A stretch of DNA of 64,000 nt from Perognathus longimembris pacificus. Lineage: Eukaryota > Chordata > Mammalia > Rodentia > Heteromyidae. Numbering within the stretch: position 1 is the stretch's first letter; each line of letters opens with the position of its first letter. This document shows, in pieces, positions 47,090-58,039 of the stretch. Below the pieces are notes generated by a model. It had not been told where the DNA came from, ran no database searches, and saw only the letters and a list, made by a program, of their open reading frames with translations. Location of the stretch: NCBI RefSeq assembly GCF_023159225.1, contig NC_063170.1:61602208-61666207 (forward strand), read 5' to 3'. A program made the translations under genes and the position numbers.

Positions 47090-47335
47090 AAGGAGCCAAG
47101 CACCAATGGTTCACACTTTTAATACTATTAGGAGGCTGAGATCTAAGGATCATGTTTCAAAGCCAGCCCAGGCAGGAAAATCTGTGAGTCTCTTATCACA
47201 AATTAAGCAACAGAAAACTGGAAGTGGTGCTGTGGCTCAAGTGGTTGAGCATTCACCTTGAGCAAAAGAGCTCAAGGACAGTGCCAAGGACCCAAGTTCA
47301 AACCCCATGATCAACAACAACAATAACAAACTTTT
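47090..47335 (+). mobile_element. B1-Geo dimeric SINE
   Basis: Sense: AGGAGGCTGAGATCTAAGG, AGTGGTGCTGTGGCTCAAGT, then a CAA-rich tail. Confidence 0.82.
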
Positions 47336-48063
47336 TTTCAATAAGGAACTGATTGCTTGGTTGTAATGAAACCTTGAGTGTAATGTAATTAGAAAACTGG
47401 GTAAAGCATTGGTATAGAAATGCACAGGAGTTTACAAACTTGTAGAGACACCCCAAATGCATTAGCAATTAGACATATTCAAACTGAAGAATCAATATGA
47501 CATTAACACTTATTGAATGCACAGAGTAGATCTCACTGAGATGGGAGGATTAAGGAAGTAGTGTTCATGATTTTGGAGAGGAAATCTAGCAGTACTTAGT
47601 GAAATTACACATTAAGCACATGATTAAATAGTGCTGGTGTTTGTTTGTGAATCCCAGAGTAATTTTCTCCAAAGTGTGTAAGAGGACTTATGTGATAATT
47701 TATATTTCAGTCTGTGGGTAGGAAGTAAAATGGACTTCCTCAACTGGAGACTAGTCCTAGGGTAGTAGGTCAGGAAAGCAAAAATGGGTGGAATATACTC
47801 TTGAGCTTAAAATCTTCTAGAAGCAGACAACAGAGTCAGGATAGTTTATGTGGGAAATGAATAAAATACATAAAGAATGTGGGCAGTGAGAAACCAAAAA
47901 AGTGGTAGAAGCTAATAAAGAATATATTATCAATTCAAAAACACACTGCTGGGATATCATTCTCTGGGGAAAGTCTGGAGGCTTGCCTGGAATATCATGC
48001 AGAACTGGAGAACCACAGACCTACTCTTATCAGCCATTCTTTATTTCCCTATTATTTCTCTAG

Positions 48064-48180
48064 GAAGGCTATGGACAGACTATGGTCTCAAGAGGCCAGA
48101 GAAAGCCCCCAGGCAATAAAATGCCAGTCCAAGCATTTGGAAATCACATAGGAAGAAGAGAGGATAATTTTGAAGACTGA
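48064..48180 (+). CDS. Terminal exon of the unrecognised gene, two usable frames
   Basis: The acceptor is a strong tract (TTTATTTCCCTATTATTTCTCTAG). If joined directly to 43460-43549 (phase 0) the frame reads EGYGQTMVSRGQRKPPG and on to a TGA at 48178-48180, adding 38 residues rich in Arg, Gly, Gln and Asn. If joined through the 20-nt exon (phase 2) it reads AMDRLWSQEARESPQ and stops at the TAG at 48149-48151, adding about 29 residues. Both frames are unusually long and overlapping, so I cannot choose between them. A canonical AATAAA lies about 215 bases past the later stop, which fits a last exon. Confidence 0.48.
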   Translation, partial: EGYGQTMVSRGQRKPPGNKMPVQAFGNHIGRREDNFED

Positions 48181-48393
48181 GCTGTATTTGTAATTAATCC
48201 AAGCAAAAGTTAAAAGCAATGAAGCACATAGCTTTGGGGACATAGTAAGATCCTACAAAGAATTTTGAGTGAGAAAATACAGAACAGAATGACATCTAAA
48301 ATACAGTCTTACTAGACTAAAATCATATTCAGAGGAAAAAGGCAGTCGTACACAGTTCATAAGAAAACGTGCAAATTAAGAAGACAAATCAGA

Positions 48394-48399
48394 AATAAA
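48394..48399 (+). promoter_or_regulatory. Candidate polyadenylation signal
   Basis: AATAAA about 215 bases after the later stop of the 48064 exon. It is the first canonical hexamer after that exon on the plus strand. No obvious GU-rich downstream element is visible, and AATAAA is frequent in this AT-rich DNA, so the assignment rests on position only. Confidence 0.3.
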
Positions 48400-48715
48400 A
48401 TTGTTACCTACAAAGATGGAAGGGAAATAGATTGGAGGATAAGAAGGAAAAATCAGTCATTTAAGAATCATTGGTATTGTGGCACAAGAAATGCATTATT
48501 TTTGGTAAAGGATATTCAGTTGAATTTCAACAAGAAAAAAAAAACTATGCAGAGATTTATATTCTAGTATGCCATAAACATTTTTTTGCCATAAATTTCA
48601 CCTGACTAAATCCCAAGTAATTACATCTTGTGTCCAGAGACAAAACATCTGGAAAGGACTGTTTAAAAATATGTACCTGTACCATAAAGAAGAACAATTG
48701 TTTTTATGATTTTAA

Positions 48716-48832
48716 AATTTGAAGCAAGATCTCATGGTGTAACCCCAAGTAGCCTCAGAATAATGAACTTCCTTCTCTTTAGCCTCATATTACAGGCTGG
48801 ATTACAGATTTATGCTACCACACCCAGTAAAA
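48716..48832 (-). mobile_element. B1-like SINE
   Basis: Antisense 7SL-type monomer: AAGATCTCATGGTGTAACCC, CCTCATATTACAGGCTGG, CTACCACACCCAG. Confidence 0.5.
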
Positions 48833-49811
48833 ACTGGCTCCATTGTCATGTATAAGGAGATCAAGTTGCTATACATAAAAATAATATTTCCTAACATGAA
48901 ACAATCGTACTTTAAGGTAAGTAATTTTATGAAGGCATAAGCATTTGAAATTTACAAGCCATGTGTTTTATGAATTTTGGAGGCTCATGACTCTTTAAAG
49001 AAATTATATCAAAATGAAAAGTCAGGTTCATTTGTCCCTTAAATTTTTTAGCCTCTTCTTGTTTCCTAATTCGATTCAGCACATTATAGAATATCTTAAA
49101 GTGTTAAAAATACCTTTTTACCGCAGGGAGTCTTCCTTGAAAACTAAATGAAACTTGACATTTAAAGGAAAGAAGTACTTGTACAAAAAGGATGTTAATA
49201 AAGAAACGTACACATCTACTTTTTGTCATCACTGTTCATCAGAGGACTAAATCAACTAACCCTTTTCTTAACAAGTGATTGTCATCTGTTTAGGTTTGTT
49301 GTTATTACTTACATATGCACTTTCTCCACCGGTTTTCTTATTTCATTTAATGGTAACTCCATTTTCCATTTTCCAAAATCCTTGGCATCACCCCTTATTA
49401 TCCATTCCCTGATCAACATTCACCCTGAAAATCCATCCACAAAGCCCTAGCCAACCACTGGCCCTTCCTTATTATATGTTGATTAACTCAGATATTTATA
49501 ATACTAACCAAAAGCTAATTAAAATACTTCTCATTGATATTTATTACAATATTGTATAATTATTCCACTATTTATTTAATCATTTAATGATGGGTATATA
49601 CCAGGCTTATTTCCAAGAATTAGATAGTAACTAGTGCTCTCATTAGTTATTCATATTAGTGCATGCGAGTGTGCATTCCTATGATAAAAACACATATACA
49701 AATCTGTAACACGTAGGTGATAGGGTAATAGGATATTTGTGTTTACCCCAAGTGGTTATACTTATTTATACAGATATTCCCAATACATAGGCATTTTTCT
49801 TTTCTTTTCTT

Positions 49812-50040
49812 TTGCTAGTCCTCGGGCTTGAACTCTGGGCCTGGGTGTTGTCTCTTAGCTACTATTGCTCAAAGCTAACACTCTACTACTTAAACAACAG
49901 TGCCACATCCACCTTTTGTTTTCTGTGATTAATGGAAGAGTCTCACAGACTTTCTTGCCTGGGCTCGGTTTGAACCTCGATCCTCAGATCTCAGCCTGAG
50001 TAGCTAAGATTACTGGCATGAGCCACCAGCACCTGGCTGA
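49812..50040 (-). mobile_element. B1-Geo dimeric SINE
   Basis: Antisense: GGGCTTGAACTCTGGGCCTG, ACTCTACTACTTAAACAACAG, ATGAGCCACCAGCACCTGGC. Confidence 0.8.
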
Positions 50041-51436
50041 CATTTCTGTAATATATATAAGTCACAGCACATTTTCAGAAACATGGCAGTTGTTATTGAC
50101 AATCTCTTTCTTTTGAAAATAATACTTTAACCTATTTTAAATCTCTATCACTACCATCCCTTTTATTAACAGATATGTTGGTTCCATATCCATATCCATT
50201 AGATTTGTGACAATGCTTCCTGAATTCTATCTTTCTACTATTTTTTTCCCTATCTGTTTCCTCAAACTTGTTGACCATTTACTCTGTATCAAGCACATCT
50301 TTTAGTAGTACTTTCTCTTCAATCCATGGGCAGTAAATTGTCTTGGTCATTATATATAGGACACACTCTTAATTTTATTTTCTACTCTTGCTTTAGCCTG
50401 GTATAGAATTTTTGGTAGACAATGTCTTGTATTTAATACCTTATTAACATAATTCTATTTTTGCTATTGTCCTGATGGGAATCATGATATTAGTGATAAT
50501 TTTAGGAGTAACATATTCCTTTGGTACCATTTATAATATCTCTCAACTATGAATATTTTTTTCCTTGGTCTAAATTAGTGATTCCTAGGGCATGACTTGT
50601 TTGTATTTATCGGTGGTGTTTGTATTTATTGGTGGTAAAGTGCCAGTAACCACAGATTTTCTTCACTAATATAACACCCTAACGAAGAGAGCTTATCTAA
50701 TTGTGGTATCCTAGCTGAAATGCACATTCTTAGGGAAAAACAAAACACAACTATAAACCCGAGAGTTGTGATAAAATCATTAGCCAGACATGCATCAACT
50801 GCCTACATGAAAGATCGGGAGAGGTATATTGTCAGCCTACTGTAAGTTCATTAGTAGCTAGGGCAGGGATCGAGTATGGATTACCTTTGTATTTTAAGTG
50901 GGATCACAGTTACAGGTGATATCTGGCAAATGGTAGGCTGCAAATATTGCTTATGAGTCAAGAGATGCCTTCTGTAAAGGAAGAGAAAGGCATGTCTAGT
51001 ATAGGAGTATTTGAGTTGGGAAACCCATAGAAACAAGGTGATCTTTCCTGGGTAGATGACTCAGCTTTTAGTTGCTTAGCTGATAATGGAGCCATGGATT
51101 GCACTTTGAAAGGCAAACTCCAAAAAAAAAAAAAAAAAAAAAATCGTCTGACTGCCCCGCAATGAATCAGGACTTAATTTTGGAGATAGAAAATTTCCAG
51201 AAAGATATTCAGCAAAATAATTGTGTGACTGAAAACATCCATCCTTGACAAAAGTGGGAAAATTGCAATGGAAAAGTGCTTAGAAGTAGAAGTAAAACTG
51301 GAGCATGCAATGGATGAATTATAACCACCTCCCTCTACAGCCTCATTTATAGATAGATGTTCTAAATCCTAGTATCTCAAAATGGGACTGTATTTTGAGA
51401 CAAGGCTACTAAACAGGTAATTAAGTTGAAATGTTG

Positions 51437-51550
51437 GGTCAGGTATGGTAGTACAGGGTTATAATAGCAGCACTCCAAAGACTGGGGCAAGAGGATGACA
51501 AGTTCAAGACCATCCTGGGATATAGTGTGGGACTTTATGTTAAAAAAAGG
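51437..51550 (+). mobile_element. B1-like SINE
   Basis: Sense monomer: GTCAGGTATGGTAGTACAGG, AGTTCAAGACCATCCTGGG, with an A-rich end. No Geo half follows. Confidence 0.5.
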
Positions 51551-52449
51551 TTTTAACTGTTTTTAGCCAGATGGTGAGAAGATAAATCTGTATTGCTTAA
51601 TACAAAGTATCAGACAATGGAAACCATTATGCAGAGTATCACATTCCATTTTTGTGGTGCTAGAATGAAACTTCATACACTAGGTGATTTTTAAACAATA
51701 GAAATTAGTTTCTCACCAGTTTTGGTAAGGGGGAGTTCAAGATGTGAAAGCTACCATCTAGAGAGAATCTTACATTTTGTCATCCTGTGGTGTAATCCGA
51801 GAACTGGGGCAAAAGAGAGAAAATGAGGATGAATAGATCTTACTAGCAACCCACTCCCAAGGTAGTTAACCCAGTCTCCCAGTAAGACCTTTAATCATTT
51901 AAAAATCTCTAACTACCTCTCAAAGGTCTCACTTCTCACTACTGCTGAGTGGGGAAACAAGTTTCTAACATATGAATTTCAGAAGACACATTCAAACAAC
52001 AACAACAAAAATAAACATTATGTATTGCAGTAGGGAAAGCAGGGAGAAGTTATTTTAGAAGGGAAACCTCCCAGATAGGGCCATCGACTGGCTGCTAGGC
52101 ATAAAAGTAGAAGCAACACTTTTAAATATCTATTAAAGTTAAATTACAAAGCAAACTCACACACTGTTTGGTTGAGTAGAGATGTGTCTGTTGAAAGCAC
52201 TGTGCTGCTGTGTCTGTGTGTTAGATCTCTCTGCTAGATGGAAGTTTGTTGACTCTTGCTGTTTAAAGCCAGGAGAGAATCATAAACTATCACTTCACTG
52301 CTCCTTGAACACTAAGCTTTGCCAATGCCTTCAAACCAAAGCAAGCTGAATAGCTTGACAAGACTCTGGGTTTCTCCTACAGCTGCATCTTGATAGGAAC
52401 ATTGGGAAATTAAAACTTTTTAGCTCTCCCTAAGCTGTTTCCTTACAGA

Positions 52450-52581
52450 TGGTACTTTGTGTTGATTTTCGTATGGGTGTTGTATATGATGGTGATTCTG
52501 GCCAAGAAGAAGAAAAAAATTGCTTCTAAGACTATCAACACTCTCCTTCAATTTCCCACAGCCAAAATCAAATTAAGATAA
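52450..52581 (+). CDS. Candidate alternative last exon encoding a membrane anchor
   Basis: The acceptor TAAGCTGTTTCCTTACAG is good. In phase 2 the frame reads WYFVLIFVWVLYMMVILA, then five lysines, and about 20 more residues to a TAA near 52579: a textbook single membrane helix with a positive stop-transfer flank. It could follow the 20-nt exon (phase 2). In phase 0 it is also open for 26 codons and ends at an earlier stop. It lies 4.3 kb past the other terminal exon. Hydrophobic frames arise easily in T-rich DNA, so this remains a guess until compared with other species. Confidence 0.25.
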   Translation, partial: WYFVLIFVWVLYMMVILAKKKKKIASKTINTLLQFPTAKIKLR

Positions 52582-53512
52582 GAATATTAATAGGTAACTG
52601 CAGTCTTTTAAATATATAGATGTGAATAGAGGATTTTAAGTGACTTCTTTGGGGTTTACTTATTCTGTGTTCCCTTCATAACTCTTGGAGGCATTTATTA
52701 CTGCTGTGAAATGGGATTTGTAGTATTGCCTGGATTACTCATAAGTTTGAAGTATACATTTCTTGGTAATATATAGGCTAGTTTATAATATGGTAAACAT
52801 AAAAATGACATAAGGCATATAATTAAAGAAAACTTTCAAAAGCCAAGATTTCTTCTATTGTAGATCTCCTTAGTTTTGTAGAGATTCTCAGTAATACAGT
52901 AAAACACCAAGCATGCATTTCATTCTAGTTTATTTTATTAGCTAAGTTCCTTGCCTAAATGTGTCTATTGCGAGTATTTTTTTTCAGACCAAGTGGATGG
53001 GATTTGGTTTTCTGGTCTTCATTCACTCTACAAAAATCAGTGCCAGGTTGGCAGGTTGGTAAATATCTGCTCTGGGTAGCATTTCCAAAAAGCACATATT
53101 TGTTTTCTTCCTGCAAAGGGTTCTCGGTCTACTACTAAACTGCTAATAAAAGTCTACCAGCAAGGAATTCTCACAAATAAAGTAGACACCAAAAAACGTG
53201 GAATTAACAGATGTTAATTAAAGAGTTAAACAATTAAAATTGATAAATCTGTTGATATTAAAACAGGAGTTAATACAAAGCTATTTATGAGTTTATGCCC
53301 TCAAAAATGTTCATGTATCATTAAACTTTTGCATTTACCCTTTGGAAAAATGATATGTATGGTATTTTGCTATGGGCAAAAGAAAAATACAATGAATTAT
53401 TTTAATATTTTAAGAGTACAGGAGTCAGTATGTTCACCTAGCATTATATTTTTGCCTGAGCAGCAAGTTGTGAGGCAAAAAATAATTGCAGTTAAAAAGA
53501 ATACTAGAAGTC

Positions 53513-53756
53513 AGGGGCTGGTAGCTCTTGCCTGTAATCCTAGCAAACTTGGGGGCTGAGAACTGAGGACTATGGGTCAAAACTAGCCCAGGCAGGCAAA
53601 TTCATGAGATTATTATCCCCAATTTAACATTAGAAACCTGGAAACAGAGCTGTGGATCAAGTGGTAAAGCACTAGCTTTGAGCAAAGAAGCTCAGGTACA
53701 GCACCCATGCCCGAGTTCAAGCCCAAAGACATGCACCACAAAAAAAAAAAAAAAGG
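53513..53756 (+). mobile_element. B1-Geo dimeric SINE
   Basis: A clear sense example: CTTGCCTGTAATCCTAGC, linker TATTATCCCCAATTTAACA, Geo half (CTGTGGATCAAGTGGTAAAG) and a 15-base A tail. It is a useful reference copy for the B1+Geo arrangement. Confidence 0.85.
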
Positions 53757-53769
53757 AAAAGCATGAGGG

Positions 53770-53875
53770 ACAAGGCAACAAACAGTACAAGAAATGTATC
53801 CAATGCCCAACGTATGATACTGTAACCTCTCTGTACATCAGTTTGATAATAAAAATTTGAGAAAAAAAAGAAAGA
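53770..53875 (+). mobile_element. Family A retrotransposon 3' end
   Basis: Sense: ACGTATGATACTGTAACCTC, CATCAGTTTGATAATAAAAA, A-rich tail. Directly follows the B1-Geo at 53513. Confidence 0.55.
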
Positions 53876-54026
53876 GTATGAGAAAATATGATATTTAAAA
53901 ACATTGTTTCATATTATGTTTTCAATTTCAATTTCAATTGAACATCCTAAACATCACATATTTATATTATGTTTTACATGTTGGTCATGAACCTTAAATA
54001 TTGGTAAGCAATAGATAATGTATCTG

Positions 54027-54125
54027 TGCCTGGTGCCCACATCTATGATGCCAGGCACTGGAGAGGTCGAGGCAAGAGGACTGAAAGTTCAAAGCCAACC
54101 TAAGCTCTATAAAGAGACTATACGT
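54027..54125 (+). mobile_element. B1-like fragment
   Basis: Sense: GCCTGGTGCCCACATCTATG, GAAAGTTCAAAGCCAACC. Followed immediately by an antisense retrotransposon tail (54135-54210). Confidence 0.45.
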
Positions 54126-54129
54126 TTTT

Positions 54130-54212
54130 TAAAAAAGAAATTATTTATTTCTTTAGTGTTAAAGTGATGTACAGAGGGCTTACAGTTTCGTATGAAAGGT
54201 AGTGGAGACTTT
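54130..54212 (-). mobile_element. Family A retrotransposon 3' end
   Basis: Antisense: TTTAGTGTTAAAGTGATGTA then CAGAGGGCTTACAGTTTCGT. Confidence 0.5.
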
Positions 54213-54239
54213 ATCTTGAAAGAAAATTAAGAAATGAAA

Positions 54240-54335
54240 CAAGAAATGGAGAAAGGAAGGAGGAAGGAAAGAAGGGAGGCTAAAAAGAAGGAAGGAAGGA
54301 AAAAGAGAGGGAGAGAAAAAGAATGAGAGGAGAGA
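54240..54335. repeat. (GGAA)n purine tract
   Basis: AAGGAAGG-type purine-only stretch; the minus-strand Ser-Phe-Leu frame is simple sequence. Confidence 0.85.
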
Positions 54336-55304
54336 ATGACAGGGGATAATACACATTTCTTCTTCCTTTCATAACAGAATATATGAAACAAAATCACCTC
54401 CTCGGAAATCTCTTTCAATAAAGTAAAAAAAAAAAGTCCATGCTATTTTTTCTGTTAAGTAACCTTGATTTTCAAGCAGTATTTTAAGAAAACATGTTTC
54501 CTAAATAGTATTCATAACACCACCTTGTGCTCCTAGAATCAAGGTATAATTATTCTGTCATCTGTGACAAGTCAGTCCACTCATTAATAATGGCATTGCA
54601 GTTTCAGAAATGTATTCTATATCATGCATCAGATAATTACAATTTTAGGGACCATGAATGAAATGTATGCTGACTAATAATTCTTAGTGTATCTCTGTTA
54701 AACTACCACAATCTAGTTCCAGAGGGAAAGTATGAAGAATCAATTAAAAATGTAATCTGGGAATGAGCAAAAACATTTTCAGTAGTAAGAGAAGCAATAC
54801 CAAAGGCCTATTAGCTAGGCAGAGATGAATTTCTGATTGCACTTTCCAGAACTCTTTGAGGTATGTCAGATAAAAGTCAGCTTTGAGGACATGTTTGAAC
54901 AGATTGTCCCTTGTGCCAGATGAAAGAAACTGGTATAGTGATACACCCATGTCATTTTCAAACTGGGCTTTACATTCTTGGTCCACTGACAAGAACTCAC
55001 ATAGAGCTCCTTTAAATGCTAATAATACTTAGGCATTAAATATAATGTTTACAAATTTTCTGAAAAGGCTAATAGTCAGTAATGATATAGAGACCCACAT
55101 CAGTAGAACTTTAAATCTCTACATGCATGAGTCTGGGACATAAATAATTAAAAGTTAGCTTGTGCCACAGCAGGTATGTAATGCAAAATGCCTGCTTCTT
55201 CTTAGCCTGTAATAGTGAAGGCAATTGGGCATGGTGCAGATTGTGCCAAATTTGCGTTTACGTGGTTTAGCTAGTATTAAGGTCTGGATAATATTCTGGA
55301 TTTT

Positions 55305-55505
55305 TTTTTTTTGCTAGTCCTGGGCCTTGGACTCAGGGCCTGAGCACCGTCCCTGGCTTCCTTTTTGCTCAAGGCTAGCACTCTGCCACTTGAGCCACAG
55401 CACCACTTCTGGCCGTTTTCTGTATATGTGGTGCTAGGGAGTCAAACCCAGGGCCTCATGTATACGAGGCAAGCTCTCTTGTCACTAGGCCATATCCCCA
55501 GCCCC
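55305..55505 (-). mobile_element. IDL-Geo SINE
   Basis: Antisense, with several substitutions (GCTAGTCC for GGCCAGTCC; GTCAAACCCAGGG in the B-box part). Duplication AATATTCTGGATTTT at 55290-55304 and 55506-55520. A second A-rich run with GAAAA repeats follows the right copy. Confidence 0.9.
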
Positions 55506-55523
55506 AATATTCTGGATTTTCAA

Positions 55524-55524
<1 letters not shown>

Positions 55525-55555
<31 letters not shown>

Positions 55556-56890
55556 TTTAGATCTGCACTTTTGAAGTTGGTGATTCATTAAAAAATAAAA
55601 AAAGAGTTCTAGATGCGTAAGAAGTCAGGTGAACTAAAATGGAGGGAAGGCAAGAACAACATTTTCCTATGATATTTTCCTCTGAGTGACTTCCCACTTC
55701 CTATCCTTCTGTGTGTCACTTGGAGATCAGGGAACAGTCAACTGAGTGAACTTGGCCCCACTACCCAGCCTCTGTCATTTCAATTTGGCATAGCAAATGG
55801 AAGAGAAGTTTTGAATCCCTATGTCTTCCTTAGTAGGAATGGGTGCTTGGAATTTTCCTTATCACAAGTATACACCGATTACAGTGATGACCAAATGTGG
55901 ATCATTGCCTATTTTTATGTTCCTCAGATTGGAGCACAGCTACCCCTATCTGTGTGTGCATGGTTTATGATAGCTTTGTGTGCCAACAACAGAACTGATT
56001 CTGATGGCTTGCAAAAGTAAAAAATACCTATTAAACTGGTGTTATTAGAGAAAAAAATTTCCTCTGTCGACAAAAAGAATGATTAGTTAATATGTTAGGC
56101 AAAAATTACCTATATCTACCACCTATCCTTAATGTACCATAGCTTTTTATTTTGTTCTTAATGTACTAACACTAATGCATTGAGAAAATACATAATGAGC
56201 ACAAATGTATTTATGGAGCTCTGTGAGGGGCTCCTGTTATACACTCAGGTAACTGTACTCAAAGAGACCTCATAACTTAACATGAGAATGGATGGAAACA
56301 CCTAGTGGTAACAAGCGCTATTCTAGGCCAAGTGGAAAAGAGTAAAAAAAAGATGCACAGGTACACAAGGAGAGTCAAAACCATGTTATATTCTTTAAGC
56401 AAATGAGTGCATTAGGATTTTGCCAAACATGTCAGACATTGGAACAAGGCTATGTTAGATCATGAAACATTGGTAAGAAAGAATTCAGAAAACCTGCAGT
56501 TTGTTTTAACCTCCAATATGACCATATTGCATATTAGGCTCCCCAGGACGGTCAAACATGGTGGAATATAATCACATTCCTTGTGATAGGACTACTCAAA
56601 GTAATTCATTCAATGTTACTTTGTTACTTAGGAATTGCATTTGAAAGCGAGAAACATTCAAACAAAGAGAATGTGATATGTACACATTTGTCTGAGGCAG
56701 GAAGAATCCTAAAAAATAAGGATCCACAATGGCCACCATTACAGAATGACATCGTCATAGACATAGCACTTTCTGCTTTTCTACGATGGTAGCTTTGGTG
56801 ACTTAATCCTCGCTGTCTCAGTATGGGCTATTCGATATCTGGAACTCACATCTGTGTTCCAGCTGAAAATCACGTTGGAGGACCAGAGAC
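55525..56890. other. Unique non-coding 3' flank
   Basis: No repeat or exon identified; short open frames have no recognisable domain. Confidence 0.45.
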
Positions 56891-56897
56891 ATAGGGG

Positions 56898-56898
<1 letters not shown>

Positions 56899-56940
<42 letters not shown>

Positions 56941-56975
56941 CTCTCTTTCTCCTCTCTCTGTCTCTCTCTCACACA
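56899..56975. repeat. (GT)n then (CT)n microsatellite
   Basis: About 20 GT units followed by CT/CA-rich sequence. The His-Thr frames on the minus strand are artefacts. Confidence 0.95.
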
Positions 56976-57954
56976 CACATCCATTTGTTCTTCTGTCTCC
57001 TAATCTTCTATGCAAAGTAGGACACACATTCCAATAACAGTTTAGTGCCAATAAGTTAAACACACCTGTGTGTCCAACACTCAGATTAAGATTTAAAACA
57101 ATACCGGTATTGAAGCCTTTCCAGGTGGGCCCATTGTAGCCATTCCAGACTCCAGACTGTGCTAGCCCCTAAAAATACCATAGGTTAATGTTTTTCCTCT
57201 GTTAAAATAACTTCGCATAATTGAAATTACATTACATTTTGCAATTGACTTGCTTAATTCAACGTTACAACTGTCATTTTGTTGGGAATGCTTTAAGTTT
57301 GTCTGTCTCATTTTTATAATAATCATAGTCTATCCTTTCACTATCAATGGATATTTGGCTGTTTTCTGTATTTGACTATGAATTGACTTGTAAATATTTG
57401 ATGTAGTTTATTTATGATAAACAAATGCATTCATTTCTGTTAGGAAGATCACTAATTGTGGATATATAATTCAATGGAACATGCTAAGTATTGGCCAGAG
57501 TACAATAATAGAGCAATTTCTTTTAGCATGGGATTTGCATTTTTGCCTTTAGGATGACAAAAGGCTGGGGAGAATATGAATGACCTCTTATAAGCTATAT
57601 CATATAGACTTTCACTAAAGAGTTAGAAATAGACCCAGGGCCACCATTATTGTAAATATGACACTAAATATAGTGCTATGCCACAAAACTAAGTCTTGAT
57701 GAGCTTATTATGAAGCTCCACCTCATGGTGCAGCCATTTAATATAATAGTGCAATGAAGTACTCGTGTTTATGATGATGCTGGTATAAACACATCTTTGG
57801 GGCTTCCAGTCATATAACACACAAAGTATATGCATATAAGCATACTTTGTGTATAATACTTGATAGCAAACAACTAAACTACTGGTTTACATATTTGCTT
57901 TTGTATATTATTCTACACTGGATATCTACTTTCTTATTTATTAACTTAGTTTTA

Positions 57955-58035
57955 TTGTTTGCTTTTTTGTGTGTGTCAGTACTAGGACATGAATGCAGTA
58001 TCTTACACTTTCGCTTGGCATTGTTGCTAGACACG
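57955..58035 (-). mobile_element. ID-like SINE fragment
   Basis: Antisense: GTCAGTACTAGGACATGAAT, TTTCGCTTGGCATTGTTGC. Confidence 0.35.
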
Positions 58036-58039
58036 AATG

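Noticed and set aside
52989..53055. Segment with a strong acceptor, open in all three frames
   Set aside because: No donor or phase distinguishes a frame and it lies past both candidate last exons.
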